From the NCBI GenBank assembly GCA_905182155.1, contig CAJJAX010000009.1:1-64000 (forward strand): DNA of 64,000 bases, read 5' to 3'. Shown in pieces: positions 28,660 to 36,313 of the stretch; within the stretch, counting starts at the first letter, position 1; each line of letters opens with the position of its first letter. Source of the DNA: an uncultured Pseudomonadales bacterium. GTDB taxonomy: Bacteria; Pseudomonadota; Gammaproteobacteria; Pseudomonadales; Azotimanducaceae. The position numbers and the translations under genes were made by a program. Below the pieces are notes generated by a model, which had not been told where the DNA came from, ran no database searches, and saw only the letters and a list, made by a program, of their open reading frames with translations.

Positions 28660-30144
28660 ATGCTTGACCTTGTAATCCGAGGCGCTGAAGTGATCGACGG
28701 TAGCGGCAGTCCAGGTCTGATTACCGACGTTGGTATCGAAGGCGGGCAAATTACGGTGATCGGTGACGCCGGCCCAGCACGTCAGGAAATCGATGGCACC
28801 GGGCTCGTGCTCACGCCGGGACTCATCGATACCCACGCCCATGACGACGGCGCCTTTCTTCGCCATCCCGATATGACGTTTAAGCTTTCCCAAGGGGTCA
28901 CGACCGTTGTGAGCGGCAACTGCGGGTTCAGCGCCATTCCGTTTGATCCGGAATCGGATCCCCGAAAAGCCAGCGGCGGTATCTTATCTGGCTTAAAAGG
29001 CGGCTTCACCGATTTGAGCGGCTACTTTGACGCCGTGCTGGCTAGCGCGCCGGCCATCAACAACATGATGCTGGTGGGCCACAACACAATCCGAAGTATG
29101 GTGATGGACGATCCCAAACAGGCGCCCAGCCAGCAAGACTTAATGGCGATGGGCAGTCACGTTGAACGGGCGCTTGAGCAAGGTGCTTGCGGATTTTCGA
29201 CCGGGCTGATCTACCATCCTGGGAAGTACAGCCAAACCGAAGAAATTATTGCACTGGCCCAACTTGCCGGCAGTGCCGGCGCGCTCTACACCACCCATAT
29301 GCGGAACGAAGGCGACCACTTACTTGAAGCGGTTGATGAAGCACTTAGGATAGGCCGGGAATCTGATGTGCACCTGCATATCTCCCATCATAAATCTGCG
29401 GGCAAACCAAACTGGGGCAAAGTTAAGGCCTCGTTAGCTCGCGTGGATGTGGCCTTGTCTCAAGGGCAGCGCGTAACCTTAGACGTATACCCCTACACCG
29501 CAGGTAGTGGTCGTATGATTGAGTACTTTGATTTGCAGCGAGTGAATGAAGATTTTGCATCGGTGATCCGAATTGCCAGTTGCCCAGCCTATCGCGAGTA
29601 CGAAGGCCAGATGTTAAAAGACATCGCAAGGGTTCAGGCAGTGGACATCACAGACCTGGTGCGGGACATCCTGACGGCGCCGCGGGGTGCGGACACCATC
29701 TGCATTCAATTCATCATCGATGAACAGGATGTTGAGCATAACCTTCGATGGCGCGACATGATGGTGGGCTCAGACGGCATCCCAAACCTGCGCGGCAAGC
29801 CGCATCCGAGGCTCTACGGCACCTTTGCAAAAATTTTAGGTCACTATGTCCGGGAGCGCGGGCTTATGTCGCTTACAGAAGCCATTCGACGTATGACCTC
29901 ACTGCCCGCGGCAACCTTTGGCATGAACCAGCGCGGTATGGTTCGAGCAGGCTTTCAGGCCGACTTACTGCTCTTTGATCCTGCAACGGTGCAAGACACC
30001 GCAACCTATGATGAGCCGCAACGGCTGGCAGCCGGCATCCGCACGGTCATGGTGAACGGAAAAATCGCATGGCAGGACGGTCAGCACCAAATGGCAGGGT
30101 CCGGACACATGTTGAAGTACCGGTCCGGGTCTTATGCAGGATAA
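28660..30144 (+). CDS. N-acyl-D-amino-acid deacylase (D-aminoacylase) family amidohydrolase
   Basis: This 494-residue protein fits the D-aminoacylase family, which releases D-amino acids from N-acyl forms. GLIDTHAHDDGAF holds the metal HxH, SGNCGFSA carries the characteristic Cys that can bind zinc, and ACGFSTGLIYHPG, THMRNEG, LHISHHKSAG and VGSDGIPN follow in order. AAGGAG lies 8 bases before the ATG. No signal peptide is present. The related dihydroorotase-like or hydantoinase-like groups are less likely given GNCGFS. Confidence 0.9.
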   Translation: MLDLVIRGAEVIDGSGSPGLITDVGIEGGQITVIGDAGPARQEIDGTGLVLTPGLIDTHAHDDGAFLRHPDMTFKLSQGVTTVVSGNCGFSAIPFDPESDPRKASGGILSGLKGGFTDLSGYFDAVLASAPAINNMMLVGHNTIRSMVMDDPKQAPSQQDLMAMGSHVERALEQGACGFSTGLIYHPGKYSQTEEIIALAQLAGSAGALYTTHMRNEGDHLLEAVDEALRIGRESDVHLHISHHKSAGKPNWGKVKASLARVDVALSQGQRVTLDVYPYTAGSGRMIEYFDLQRVNEDFASVIRIASCPAYREYEGQMLKDIARVQAVDITDLVRDILTAPRGADTICIQFIIDEQDVEHNLRWRDMMVGSDGIPNLRGKPHPRLYGTFAKILGHYVRERGLMSLTEAIRRMTSLPAATFGMNQRGMVRAGFQADLLLFDPATVQDTATYDEPQRLAAGIRTVMVNGKIAWQDGQHQMAGSGHMLKYRSGSYAG

Positions 30145-30286
30145 TGGTTGGATAACCCGTTTATAAGCGGCCCGGGGTCGTCCCTTATTTTACGTTGCGC
30201 GGGCTAAACCCTTCGGAACAATCGGAAAGACTTGGCTGCGCGCTGCAGACCCTACCTTTGAACCATGAGCCTGCTGCTTAAATGGC

Positions 30287-30311
30287 GCAGGGCCTTGCAC
30301 TCAGGCCCTGC
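30287..30311 (+). terminator. Hairpin after the deacylase gene (weak terminator candidate)
   Basis: GCAGGGCCT and AGGCCCTGC form a 9-bp stem with a 7-base loop, 143 bases after the stop. There is no proper U run after it, so it may be only a 3'-end stabilising hairpin. Confidence 0.35.
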
Positions 30312-30396
30312 TTGATCCGGCGCATTAGGGCCAGCCTTAGACCTTTAAACCGGATTGGCCAGGATTCAATCATCCCAAACCGCACGCGTTCACGCC

Positions 30397-30696
30397 TTAT
30401 GGGATCGTCATGCCCAATGCGGCTCTAGCGGCGGCGTTGTCTGATTCGCTACCAGCCAGCACCCAGCCTGACGTCATCATTCGGGTCATGTACTGTTTGT
30501 TGTACATAAACACCATCGCAATCCACCATAAACCGGCGGTCATAATGGTTAAGATCCAATGCAGCACACCAATCCCAATTTCGCCTCGGAAAAGCGGTAC
30601 GAGTGGTCCAAAAAAGACATAGGTCCAACTGAAACCGTAAACGCCGGTTTTCATCATGCCGCTTTGACTATGCTTGATCGCGATTTCGGTCGCCAT
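30397..30696 (-). CDS. Small inner-membrane protein, unknown function
   Basis: This 99-residue protein has a strongly hydrophobic central part: GVYGFSWTYVFFGPLVPLF, then VLHWILTIMTAGLWWIAMVFM, giving two to three membrane helices, and a soluble Ala-rich C-terminus. The pattern resembles the DUF2628-type small membrane proteins that begin with a Trp/Phe-rich amphipathic segment, but I am not certain. It is isolated, convergent with the deacylase. Confidence 0.7.
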   Translation of the reverse strand: MATEIAIKHSQSGMMKTGVYGFSWTYVFFGPLVPLFRGEIGIGVLHWILTIMTAGLWWIAMVFMYNKQYMTRMMTSGWVLAGSESDNAAARAALGMTIP

Positions 30697-30891
30697 ATCG
30701 CCTCCCCTTGGTAAAAGCTCAACCTACCATGTTAACCGCCGCAGATTAAACCGATTTGAGCGGCGTCGACGTGGGGCCTCCAAACCGTATGCCGTAAGCC
30801 CGGTATGAGTGGGCTTGAACTTGGCCTTCGTGATCCGCGCCCTGATCAACCCTCATCCTTCACGGATCACAACTCGCAATCTGCCGCTTTA

Positions 30892-30939
30892 GTTTCTGGT
30901 TTCTGTTTCTGGTTTCTGGTTTCTGGTTTCTGGTTTCTG
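30892..30939. repeat. Heptanucleotide tandem repeat (GTTTCTG)n
   Basis: Seven tandem units of GTTTCTG, one of them shortened to TTTCTG, followed by a partial unit. It is a simple repeat of a length prone to slippage. It lies in a long gene-poor stretch between the membrane protein and the SulP leader, about 200 bases before the promoter at 31139. Confidence 0.9.
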
Positions 30940-31138
30940 GTTTTTAAAGTATCCGCGTTTAGATCCACTGGATGTCTGGCAGTCATCGCGTCGACCCTGC
31001 CTATCGACAAGACCAATCCAGGGCCACCAAGCATGGCTGAGCCGCCTGCATCTGACTGCAGGTTAACGATCAGCCGCCTAAAAGGGATTAATTTGGGTGA
31101 AAAAAGGCGCGTAAATCATAGGGAAATCCCGCAATTCC

Positions 31139-31167
31139 TTGAAGTGGTCTAACCCATCGCCTAGAAT
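31139..31167 (+). promoter_or_regulatory. Sigma-70-type promoter of the SulP leader
   Basis: TTGAAG and TAGAAT are separated by exactly 17 bases, and a GC-rich discriminator (GCGCGCC) follows, as in growth-rate-controlled promoters. The predicted start site near 31174 would give a leader of about 280 bases before the SulP ATG. Confidence 0.5.
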
Positions 31168-31270
31168 GCGCGCCTTTCGGACGGTCGTGGTGAGTCGCAC
31201 GACACCCGCTGGTTAGTGGCTGTAACACCTCGTTTTTTCAACGCTGCGTCATCGTCAAACCCGGCAAATC

Positions 31271-31320
31271 AATACCCAGTCTCGCATCCAAACCCTTGGT
31301 TCGATGCGAGACTGGGTATT
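31271..31320 (+). promoter_or_regulatory. Perfect 18-bp stem hairpin in the SulP leader
   Basis: Bases 31271-31288 and 31303-31320 are perfect inverted copies around a 14-base loop, and the loop itself contains AACC/GGTT. Such a long perfect stem is very unlikely by chance. The 5' arm contains GTCTCG and the 3' arm CGAGAC; the same sequences recur in the terminator and at the ribosome site downstream, offering alternative pairings. Confidence 0.7.
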
Positions 31321-31379
31321 ACCCGATTCAAATTTAAACGCCCGAGCAGCCCGTCGATCCATTCAACGCGTGCTGCCAG

Positions 31380-31432
31380 AAGCGCAATGGCCCCATGGCA
31401 TTGCGCTTGGTCTCGACCGGAGACCGCTTTTT
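31380..31432 (+). terminator. Second hairpin plus intrinsic terminator directly before SulP (candidate attenuator)
   Basis: AAGCGCAATG (31380-31389) pairs perfectly with CATTGCGCTT (31399-31408). Immediately after it, GGTCTC (31409-31414) pairs with GAGACC (31420-31425) across a 5-base loop and is followed by GCTTTTT. The T run ends 21 bases before the SulP ATG. CGAGACC at 31445-31451, overlapping the ribosome site, is also complementary to GGTCTCG at 31409-31415. Confidence 0.55.
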
Positions 31433-31453
31433 AATCCTCACAATCGAGACCCT

Positions 31454-32994
31454 ATGTTTGAACTGATTCATCGCCGTCGCCACAGTATTAAAGATGACGT
31501 TTTATCTGGCCTTACGGTCGCACTGGCCCTCGTGCCGGAAGCCATTGCCTTTGCTTTTGTCGCCGGGGTTGAGCCCTTTAGTGGGCCTATATGCTGCCTT
31601 TATGGTTGGCCTGATTACCGCAACCATGGGCGGCAGACCAGGCATGATCTCAGGCGCAACCGGCGCCCTCGCCGTCGTCATGGTCGCGCTAGTCGCAGAC
31701 CATGGCGTTGAATATTTGTTTGCTGCGGTCGTGCTGATGGGCGTGCTTCAAATTACCGCAGGCGCCTTTCGGCTCGGTAAATTTATTCGCATGGTGCCCC
31801 ACCCAGTGATGCTGGGCTTCGTCAATGGCCTTGCCATCGTAATTTTCCTAGCACAGCTCGGTCAGTTCGGCATTCCTGGGGATACCGGTTGGCTGCAAGA
31901 CACCTCGCTACAAGGCAGTATTCTTGATGTCGCGTGGATCAGTGGGATGCCGCTCTACACCATGCTGGGTTTGGTTGGGCTCACAATGCTCATTATTCAG
32001 TATCTACCCAAGCTCACCACGGCGGTGCCGTCGTCTCTTGTTGCAATCATTACCGTGACGCTCGTGGCTACCGAGCTTTCATAACCCGTTTGGATCCGGT
32101 ACTGGCCTGTATGGAACAGCCATGGCACCGTTCAAACTCGAAACATTTTATATCATAGCACCTTACGCAGGTATTCTTGCAGCTATCGGTTTGATTGAGA
32201 GTCTGCTTACGCTCAACCTTGTAGGTGACATGACCAATAAACGTGGTGGTGCGAGCCAAGAAAGTATTGCCCAAGGTATTGCAAATACCATCACAGGTTT
32301 TTTTGGCGGCATGGGCGGTTGCGCGATGATCGGTCAAAGTATGATCAACGTCAACGCCGGTGGGCGCGGCCGACTTTCAGGCATTACGGCAGCCCTTTGT
32401 CTGCTGATGTTCATCTTAGTGGGATCCAGTCTTATTGAAAAAATCCCCCTTGCGGCGCTCGTGGGCGTGATGTTTATTGTCGTGATCGGCACCTTCGAAT
32501 GGTCGAGCTTTCGGATTATTCGCAAGATCCCAAAATCTGATGCCTTTGTTCTGATCTTGGTTTCTGCCGTCACGGTTGCAACCGACCTTGCGGTTGCCGT
32601 GGTGGTCGGCGTGATCGTTGCCGCTTTGGTGTTCGCCTGGGAACATGCCAAGCACGTCAAAATCAGCCTATCACGAGAGGAAAACGGCTGGGATGCCTAT
32701 ACCGTCAATGGCCCGTTATTTTTCGGATCGGTCACCCACTTCTTAAATCAATTCGATGTTGAACAGGGCTCCCAAGACATTGTGATCGACTTCAAAGATT
32801 CAAGGGTTTGTGATCATTCCGGGCTGGAAGCCATTGATACGCTAGCAGAGCGGTTCACCCAAGCCGGCAAGGTCCTGCACATTCGCCATCTCAGCGCAGA
32901 ATGCCGCACGTTGCTGCGAAAGGCTGGCAATTTAGTCGAAGTCAGCGTGCTAGAAGACCCCTCTTACTTCGTTGCAACCGACAGTTTAGCTTAA
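31454..32994 (+). CDS. SulP family anion transporter with STAS domain, frame broken
   Basis: This is an inner-membrane permease of the SLC26/SulP family (sulfate or bicarbonate). The start at 31454 gives [24 protein letters not shown] inserted in the TTT at 31577-31579 shifts the frame; dropping it gives [34 protein letters not shown] second break at 32080-32125 loses perhaps 40 bases, since PVWNS and [11 protein letters not shown] are readable in different frames. The third part has [25 protein letters not shown], more membrane helices and a C-terminal STAS domain with [17 protein letters not shown]. It is about 510 residues restored. Substrate preference is not clear from sequence. Confidence 0.9.
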
Positions 32995-33106
32995 GGCCAT
33001 CAGATTTAGGGCGAAGGCCAACGTTTATTTGACTTCAAGCCTGCTCTGATCAGACAGATTAAGTTTCAACAACGATGCCGAGTTGACAGCACAGGATTCG
33101 GCCGCC

Positions 33107-33643
33107 TTAAAACGAGTTTAATAAGCGCCAGTTGACCTCAACCGAGCCTGTGTCCGAGGCGATGAATGCCGACTGGTCGGTCACGGTGATGCTCAATTGC
33201 AAGGTCCGAGCAAGTAATCCGGCCAATTCAACGATTTGACCCCAGTCGAACTGAATCGCCTGCACCTTTGCAGCGGTGACTTCTTTTTCAGACCGGGCCC
33301 ACCAAAGATCCGATTTCGTATTAAAGCAGTAGACCTTAACTTGTTCGGCAATGTGACTGGCTTTGCGCAGGCGTTCTGCTACGGGTTCACCGATCTCAAT
33401 CCATTTTAAAATACGGCCGTCCAGGCTGCGCTGCCAAATATCCGGCTCGTCACTGGCGCTCAGTCCCCGGGCAAATTCCAGGTCTTGCGACGCATTCAGA
33501 CAATAGGCCAGCACCCGCGCCATCATTCGCTCCGCCGTTTCAGACGGGTGCTGGGCAACGGTAAGATTGAGATCAAGATATTGGTTCAGGTCGACATTCG
33601 ACAGCGCAATATTGAACTTAAAGATGGTGGGCTTAAGCGCCAT
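33107..33643 (-). CDS. yaeQ: YaeQ family protein
   Basis: This 178-residue protein matches YaeQ over its length: KPTIFKFNIALSNVDLNQY at the start, HPSETAERMMARVLAYCLNA, DEPDIWQRSLDGRILKWIEIGEP and VYCFNTKSDLWW. The fold is nuclease-like (PD-(D/E)xK related), but the function is unsettled. It is cytoplasmic. It is on the minus strand and converges with the SulP gene. Confidence 0.95.
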   Translation of the reverse strand: MALKPTIFKFNIALSNVDLNQYLDLNLTVAQHPSETAERMMARVLAYCLNASQDLEFARGLSASDEPDIWQRSLDGRILKWIEIGEPVAERLRKASHIAEQVKVYCFNTKSDLWWARSEKEVTAAKVQAIQFDWGQIVELAGLLARTLQLSITVTDQSAFIASDTGSVEVNWRLLNSF

Positions 33644-33677
33644 GAGACGACATCCTAATGACGCGAAAAGATCTGAT

Positions 33678-33806
33678 TTAGGTTGAGGCGATCAAGACAA
33701 GAATTTGAAACACCGACTCGACCGCATCATCAACACCCGGAATGACCCAGACGCTCAGTGCGGTCGCAATCACCACCAATCCAATTCGGACATACACATT
33801 TTTCAT
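33678..33806 (-). CDS. 42-residue single-helix membrane protein, absent from ORF track
   Basis: A short ORF starts at ATG 33806 and ends TAA 33678. It encodes 42 residues: a charged start (MKNVYVR), a hydrophobic helix (IGLVVIATALSVWVIP), an acidic turn and a second hydrophobic stretch (VFQILVLIAST). GGAG lies 7 bases before the ATG. The ATG overlaps the stop of the upstream gene (ATGA), which suggests translational coupling. It may be a small subunit or regulator of the anchored protein at 33803. Family unknown. Confidence 0.68.
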   Translation of the reverse strand: MKNVYVRIGLVVIATALSVWVIPGVDDAVESVFQILVLIAST

Positions 33807-34351
33807 GAGCCAACTCCTTCAGCAACATCTGCCGCCGCCCGCGGCGCAACTTCAAAAACCCAGACATTGCCAGATTCAACATCTGCACCGGATGATCTTG
33901 AGGGGTACTTTTTGCTGACAACCGCCATCAGTTCATCGAGCACCGCGCCGGTCTTGATCCGTACTAAGCGCCGCTCGTAACGGATGCCATCGATGCGCAC
34001 CACCACGCGAGCATCGCGCTCGGCTTGAGCAGGCCAGCTCTTCCATATCTGGCCAACAAAGCTGTTCATATAGCCCGACCAGACATACATTTTACCCTGT
34101 ACCGAGGCCACCCAAATTCGGCGCGACTGGGCGGGGCTCAGCAGCTGAAGCTCAAGCGTTGAAACGTCATTGACAAATGCCCAGTCAGGCTCGGCGCCGC
34201 GATATAACTCGCCCGCAATTAAAGGCCCACCCGAAAAAACGCGATTCGGCCCATCTTCAAACCGCTGCTTATAAGCGGCCGTTACAACGGCCGTTGAAAA
34301 AATCAGCAACAGCCAAAGCCCAATGACCCCAGTTCGTTTTAGTATCAACAC
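33803..34351 (-). CDS. Membrane-anchored periplasmic protein, unknown function
   Basis: This 182-residue protein has one N-terminal membrane helix (GVIGLWLLLIFSTAVVTAAY) and a soluble domain facing the periplasm. The domain resembles the small split-barrel folds of nitroreductase or deazaflavin-binding relatives in its strand order (RRIWVASVQGKMYVWSGYM, then RDARVVVRIDGIRYERRLVRI), but the match is not firm. Its stop overlaps the start of the 42-residue membrane protein by 4 bases, so the pair is probably one unit. Confidence 0.68.
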   Translation of the reverse strand: MLILKRTGVIGLWLLLIFSTAVVTAAYKQRFEDGPNRVFSGGPLIAGELYRGAEPDWAFVNDVSTLELQLLSPAQSRRIWVASVQGKMYVWSGYMNSFVGQIWKSWPAQAERDARVVVRIDGIRYERRLVRIKTGAVLDELMAVVSKKYPSRSSGADVESGNVWVFEVAPRAAADVAEGVGS

Positions 34352-34524
34352 TGTTTGTTCTCCAATCGAGGATCCCGCTCATGCAGGCTGGCCCTAGCAG
34401 GGACCGTAAGCTGGCAGCCATCTTTGCATATATAGCCGCGTAAATCAGCGCCTATCGAATCCTGACGCCTTGGTTTTGCCGATCGCCTATAGATCAAATG
34501 ATCGCCGCCCCACCTAAACAATTC

Positions 34525-35463
34525 CTACTTTACTAAAACTGGGTTCGCGTCGAGCAATGCGGCAATTTCGCTGATGATGTCCGGCCGCACAGCATCCGGA
34601 ATGTTGTGACCCATCCCTTCAAATATTAATAACTTAGAGCCTTCGATCAGTTCTGCCGTATGCTCGCCATGCTCAACGGTGAGTAACGAATCATCTCGGC
34701 CGTGGATCACCAGGGTTGGGGCCTTAATGGTTGCTACGGCTTCAGACCGGTCACCCGCCCGTAATATCGCTATCACTTGCCGGGGAATGGCCTCGGAGTG
34801 GAAGCCCATTTTCTTCATGAAGGCCGCACGCTTGTCGGCACTGTCTTGGTTTTCCGCCATATCTCGAATGGCATCAGTCGACTGTCTACCCGGCTCTGGC
34901 AGGTGCGCAGCCCAGGTCGTCGACATAATCGAAACCAGGGTTTGGGTTCGCTGCGGATAGTCAGCGGCAATCACCTGAGCAATCATGCCGCCCATAGACG
35001 CGCCAACCAAGTGGCCTTTTTCCAAACCGACAGCATCCATCACATGAATGACATCTTTGGCCATGTCGGTTAATTGATACGTTGTCGAGACCGAAAAACC
35101 AAGGCGGTATTTCAGCAACTGCCACCACAGCACTGGGTTGTCTTGTTCGGTGTATTTTATCGACCCGCCGGTGTCTCGGTTGTCAATCAGCAAGACCCGG
35201 TAGCCCGACGCGATAATGCCGCGCACAAAATCATCGCCCCAGACCGTGTGCGACGCGCCAAGGCCCATCACTAAAACCGCCGTCTCGGCCTCCGCCGGGC
35301 CAATAACTCGATACGCAATCTCGACGCCAGCCGTCTGGATGCGCTTCATGGGTTGCGCATCCAGATAGCTGCGTGAGTATTCAGCCCAGCCCTGGCTGGC
35401 ATAACTCATCAGCAAGGCAATGGCTAAGGTTTTGGCTAGCCTCGTCATCGAATCGTTCATCAT
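34525..35463 (-). CDS. Exported alpha/beta hydrolase
   Basis: This is a 312-residue alpha/beta hydrolase. A signal peptide covers residues 1 to about 27 (ending SQGWAEY). VLVMGLGASHTVW holds the oxyanion region, DNRDTGGS is a conserved turn, the nucleophile elbow is GASMGG (Ser near 157), the acid is in HGRDDSLL, and the His in FEGMGHNIP. Close relatives are lipases or esterases. AAGGAG lies 8 bases before the ATG. Being exported, it may hydrolyse lipids or esters outside the inner membrane. Confidence 0.88.
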   Translation of the reverse strand: MMNDSMTRLAKTLAIALLMSYASQGWAEYSRSYLDAQPMKRIQTAGVEIAYRVIGPAEAETAVLVMGLGASHTVWGDDFVRGIIASGYRVLLIDNRDTGGSIKYTEQDNPVLWWQLLKYRLGFSVSTTYQLTDMAKDVIHVMDAVGLEKGHLVGASMGGMIAQVIAADYPQRTQTLVSIMSTTWAAHLPEPGRQSTDAIRDMAENQDSADKRAAFMKKMGFHSEAIPRQVIAILRAGDRSEAVATIKAPTLVIHGRDDSLLTVEHGEHTAELIEGSKLLIFEGMGHNIPDAVRPDIISEIAALLDANPVLVK

Positions 35464-35698
35464 CTTGGCGGCTCCTTTTTGCCCGGATAGTGCTCACAAT
35501 TATAGTGGTCTTGATACTGGCTTCAGCCAGTGCCTTCAACTGCCCTTGTAACGAGCCTTGAATTGTAAAGCGCGCCCAACCCAAAAGACGACAAATCAAA
35601 ATTTGAGATCACTGTGCGTCTAGGGTCAGCAAAGAGCGAGCGGCCGATCAGAAAGTCTTTTTTTGCGATGATCGGTTTGCGCAATCTTGGGTCGATTT

Positions 35699-36180
35699 TT
35701 ACCCCATTCGACTGCCACTGAACAAGGTTGTCATCGGATCGGTCATACCATCTAATTTAACTCTGGCAAGGTAGGCCCCCAGGTTCGCAACCTCTTCAGG
35801 TTTTAAAAACCGATCCTAGGGCATTCTAGCCAGAGCGGACGCTTTTAACTCATCTAAAGTTATACCGACCAGTTTCGCATGCGACTCAAAGGTCTGGAAC
35901 CGATCGGAGTCAACCGTGCCCGGTCAAATAGGTATTGACCTGGCCGGCTCAATGGGCAATTTCCAAGGCGCCACAGTTACTCATATCGATCATCGCGTGG
36001 TGGCGCTTACTCACTTCCCGGCAGTCGACGCCATTTGAACCCTTTTCCTGCCCTTGGCGGCATGTGGGTCGCCCAATTAGCGTTAATTGGAAGCGCGCAT
36101 AGCCGCTGACGCGCATCAATCGCTCTAAATCTGCGAGGGAATATTCCGAGAACGATTTGGCGAGATAGATGCCCGGGTTG
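35699..36180 (-). pseudogene. Truncated, frameshifted SDR remnant
   Basis: On the minus strand the following can be read in shifting frames: NPGIYLAKSFSEYSLADLERLM, GALEIAH, QVNT, PGTVDSDRFQTFESHAKLVG, ITLDELKASALARMP and RFLKPEEVANLGAYLA to a stop at 35699. This is the NAG, NxxxPG and C-terminal part of a short-chain dehydrogenase. The N-terminal 80 or so residues with the cofactor loop are missing, because the promoter of the next gene begins there. Frameshifts occur about every 100 bases. The truncation makes a genuine pseudogene likely, though poor consensus may add to the damage. Confidence 0.68.
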
Positions 36181-36313
36181 AACCCGGGACGGGGTTAATG
36201 GCGTTGCAAATCCGTTTTGCTCGGCCAGGATGGCAAACCCCAAACCGTTCTCAACCTTTAACTTTGACAGAATCTATGCATACTTAAATCTAAAAGACCA
36301 GGGGAGCACAACC

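Noticed and set aside
30805-31152. Plus-strand ORF of 115 residues containing the heptamer repeat
   Set aside because: Its middle (FWFLVSGFWFLV) is only the translated tandem repeat, with no ribosome site and no family match.
31174-31238. A separate small RNA between the SulP leader promoter and the T6 run at 31233-31238
   Set aside because: The only hairpin (GTCGTG/CACGAC) is far from the T run and no stem sits directly before it, so I treat this as part of the leader.
31291-31312. tRNA T-arm-like GGTTCGAT inside the SulP leader hairpin
   Set aside because: No anticodon arm, D arm or acceptor stem can be placed around it; it is the loop and arm of a perfect inverted repeat.
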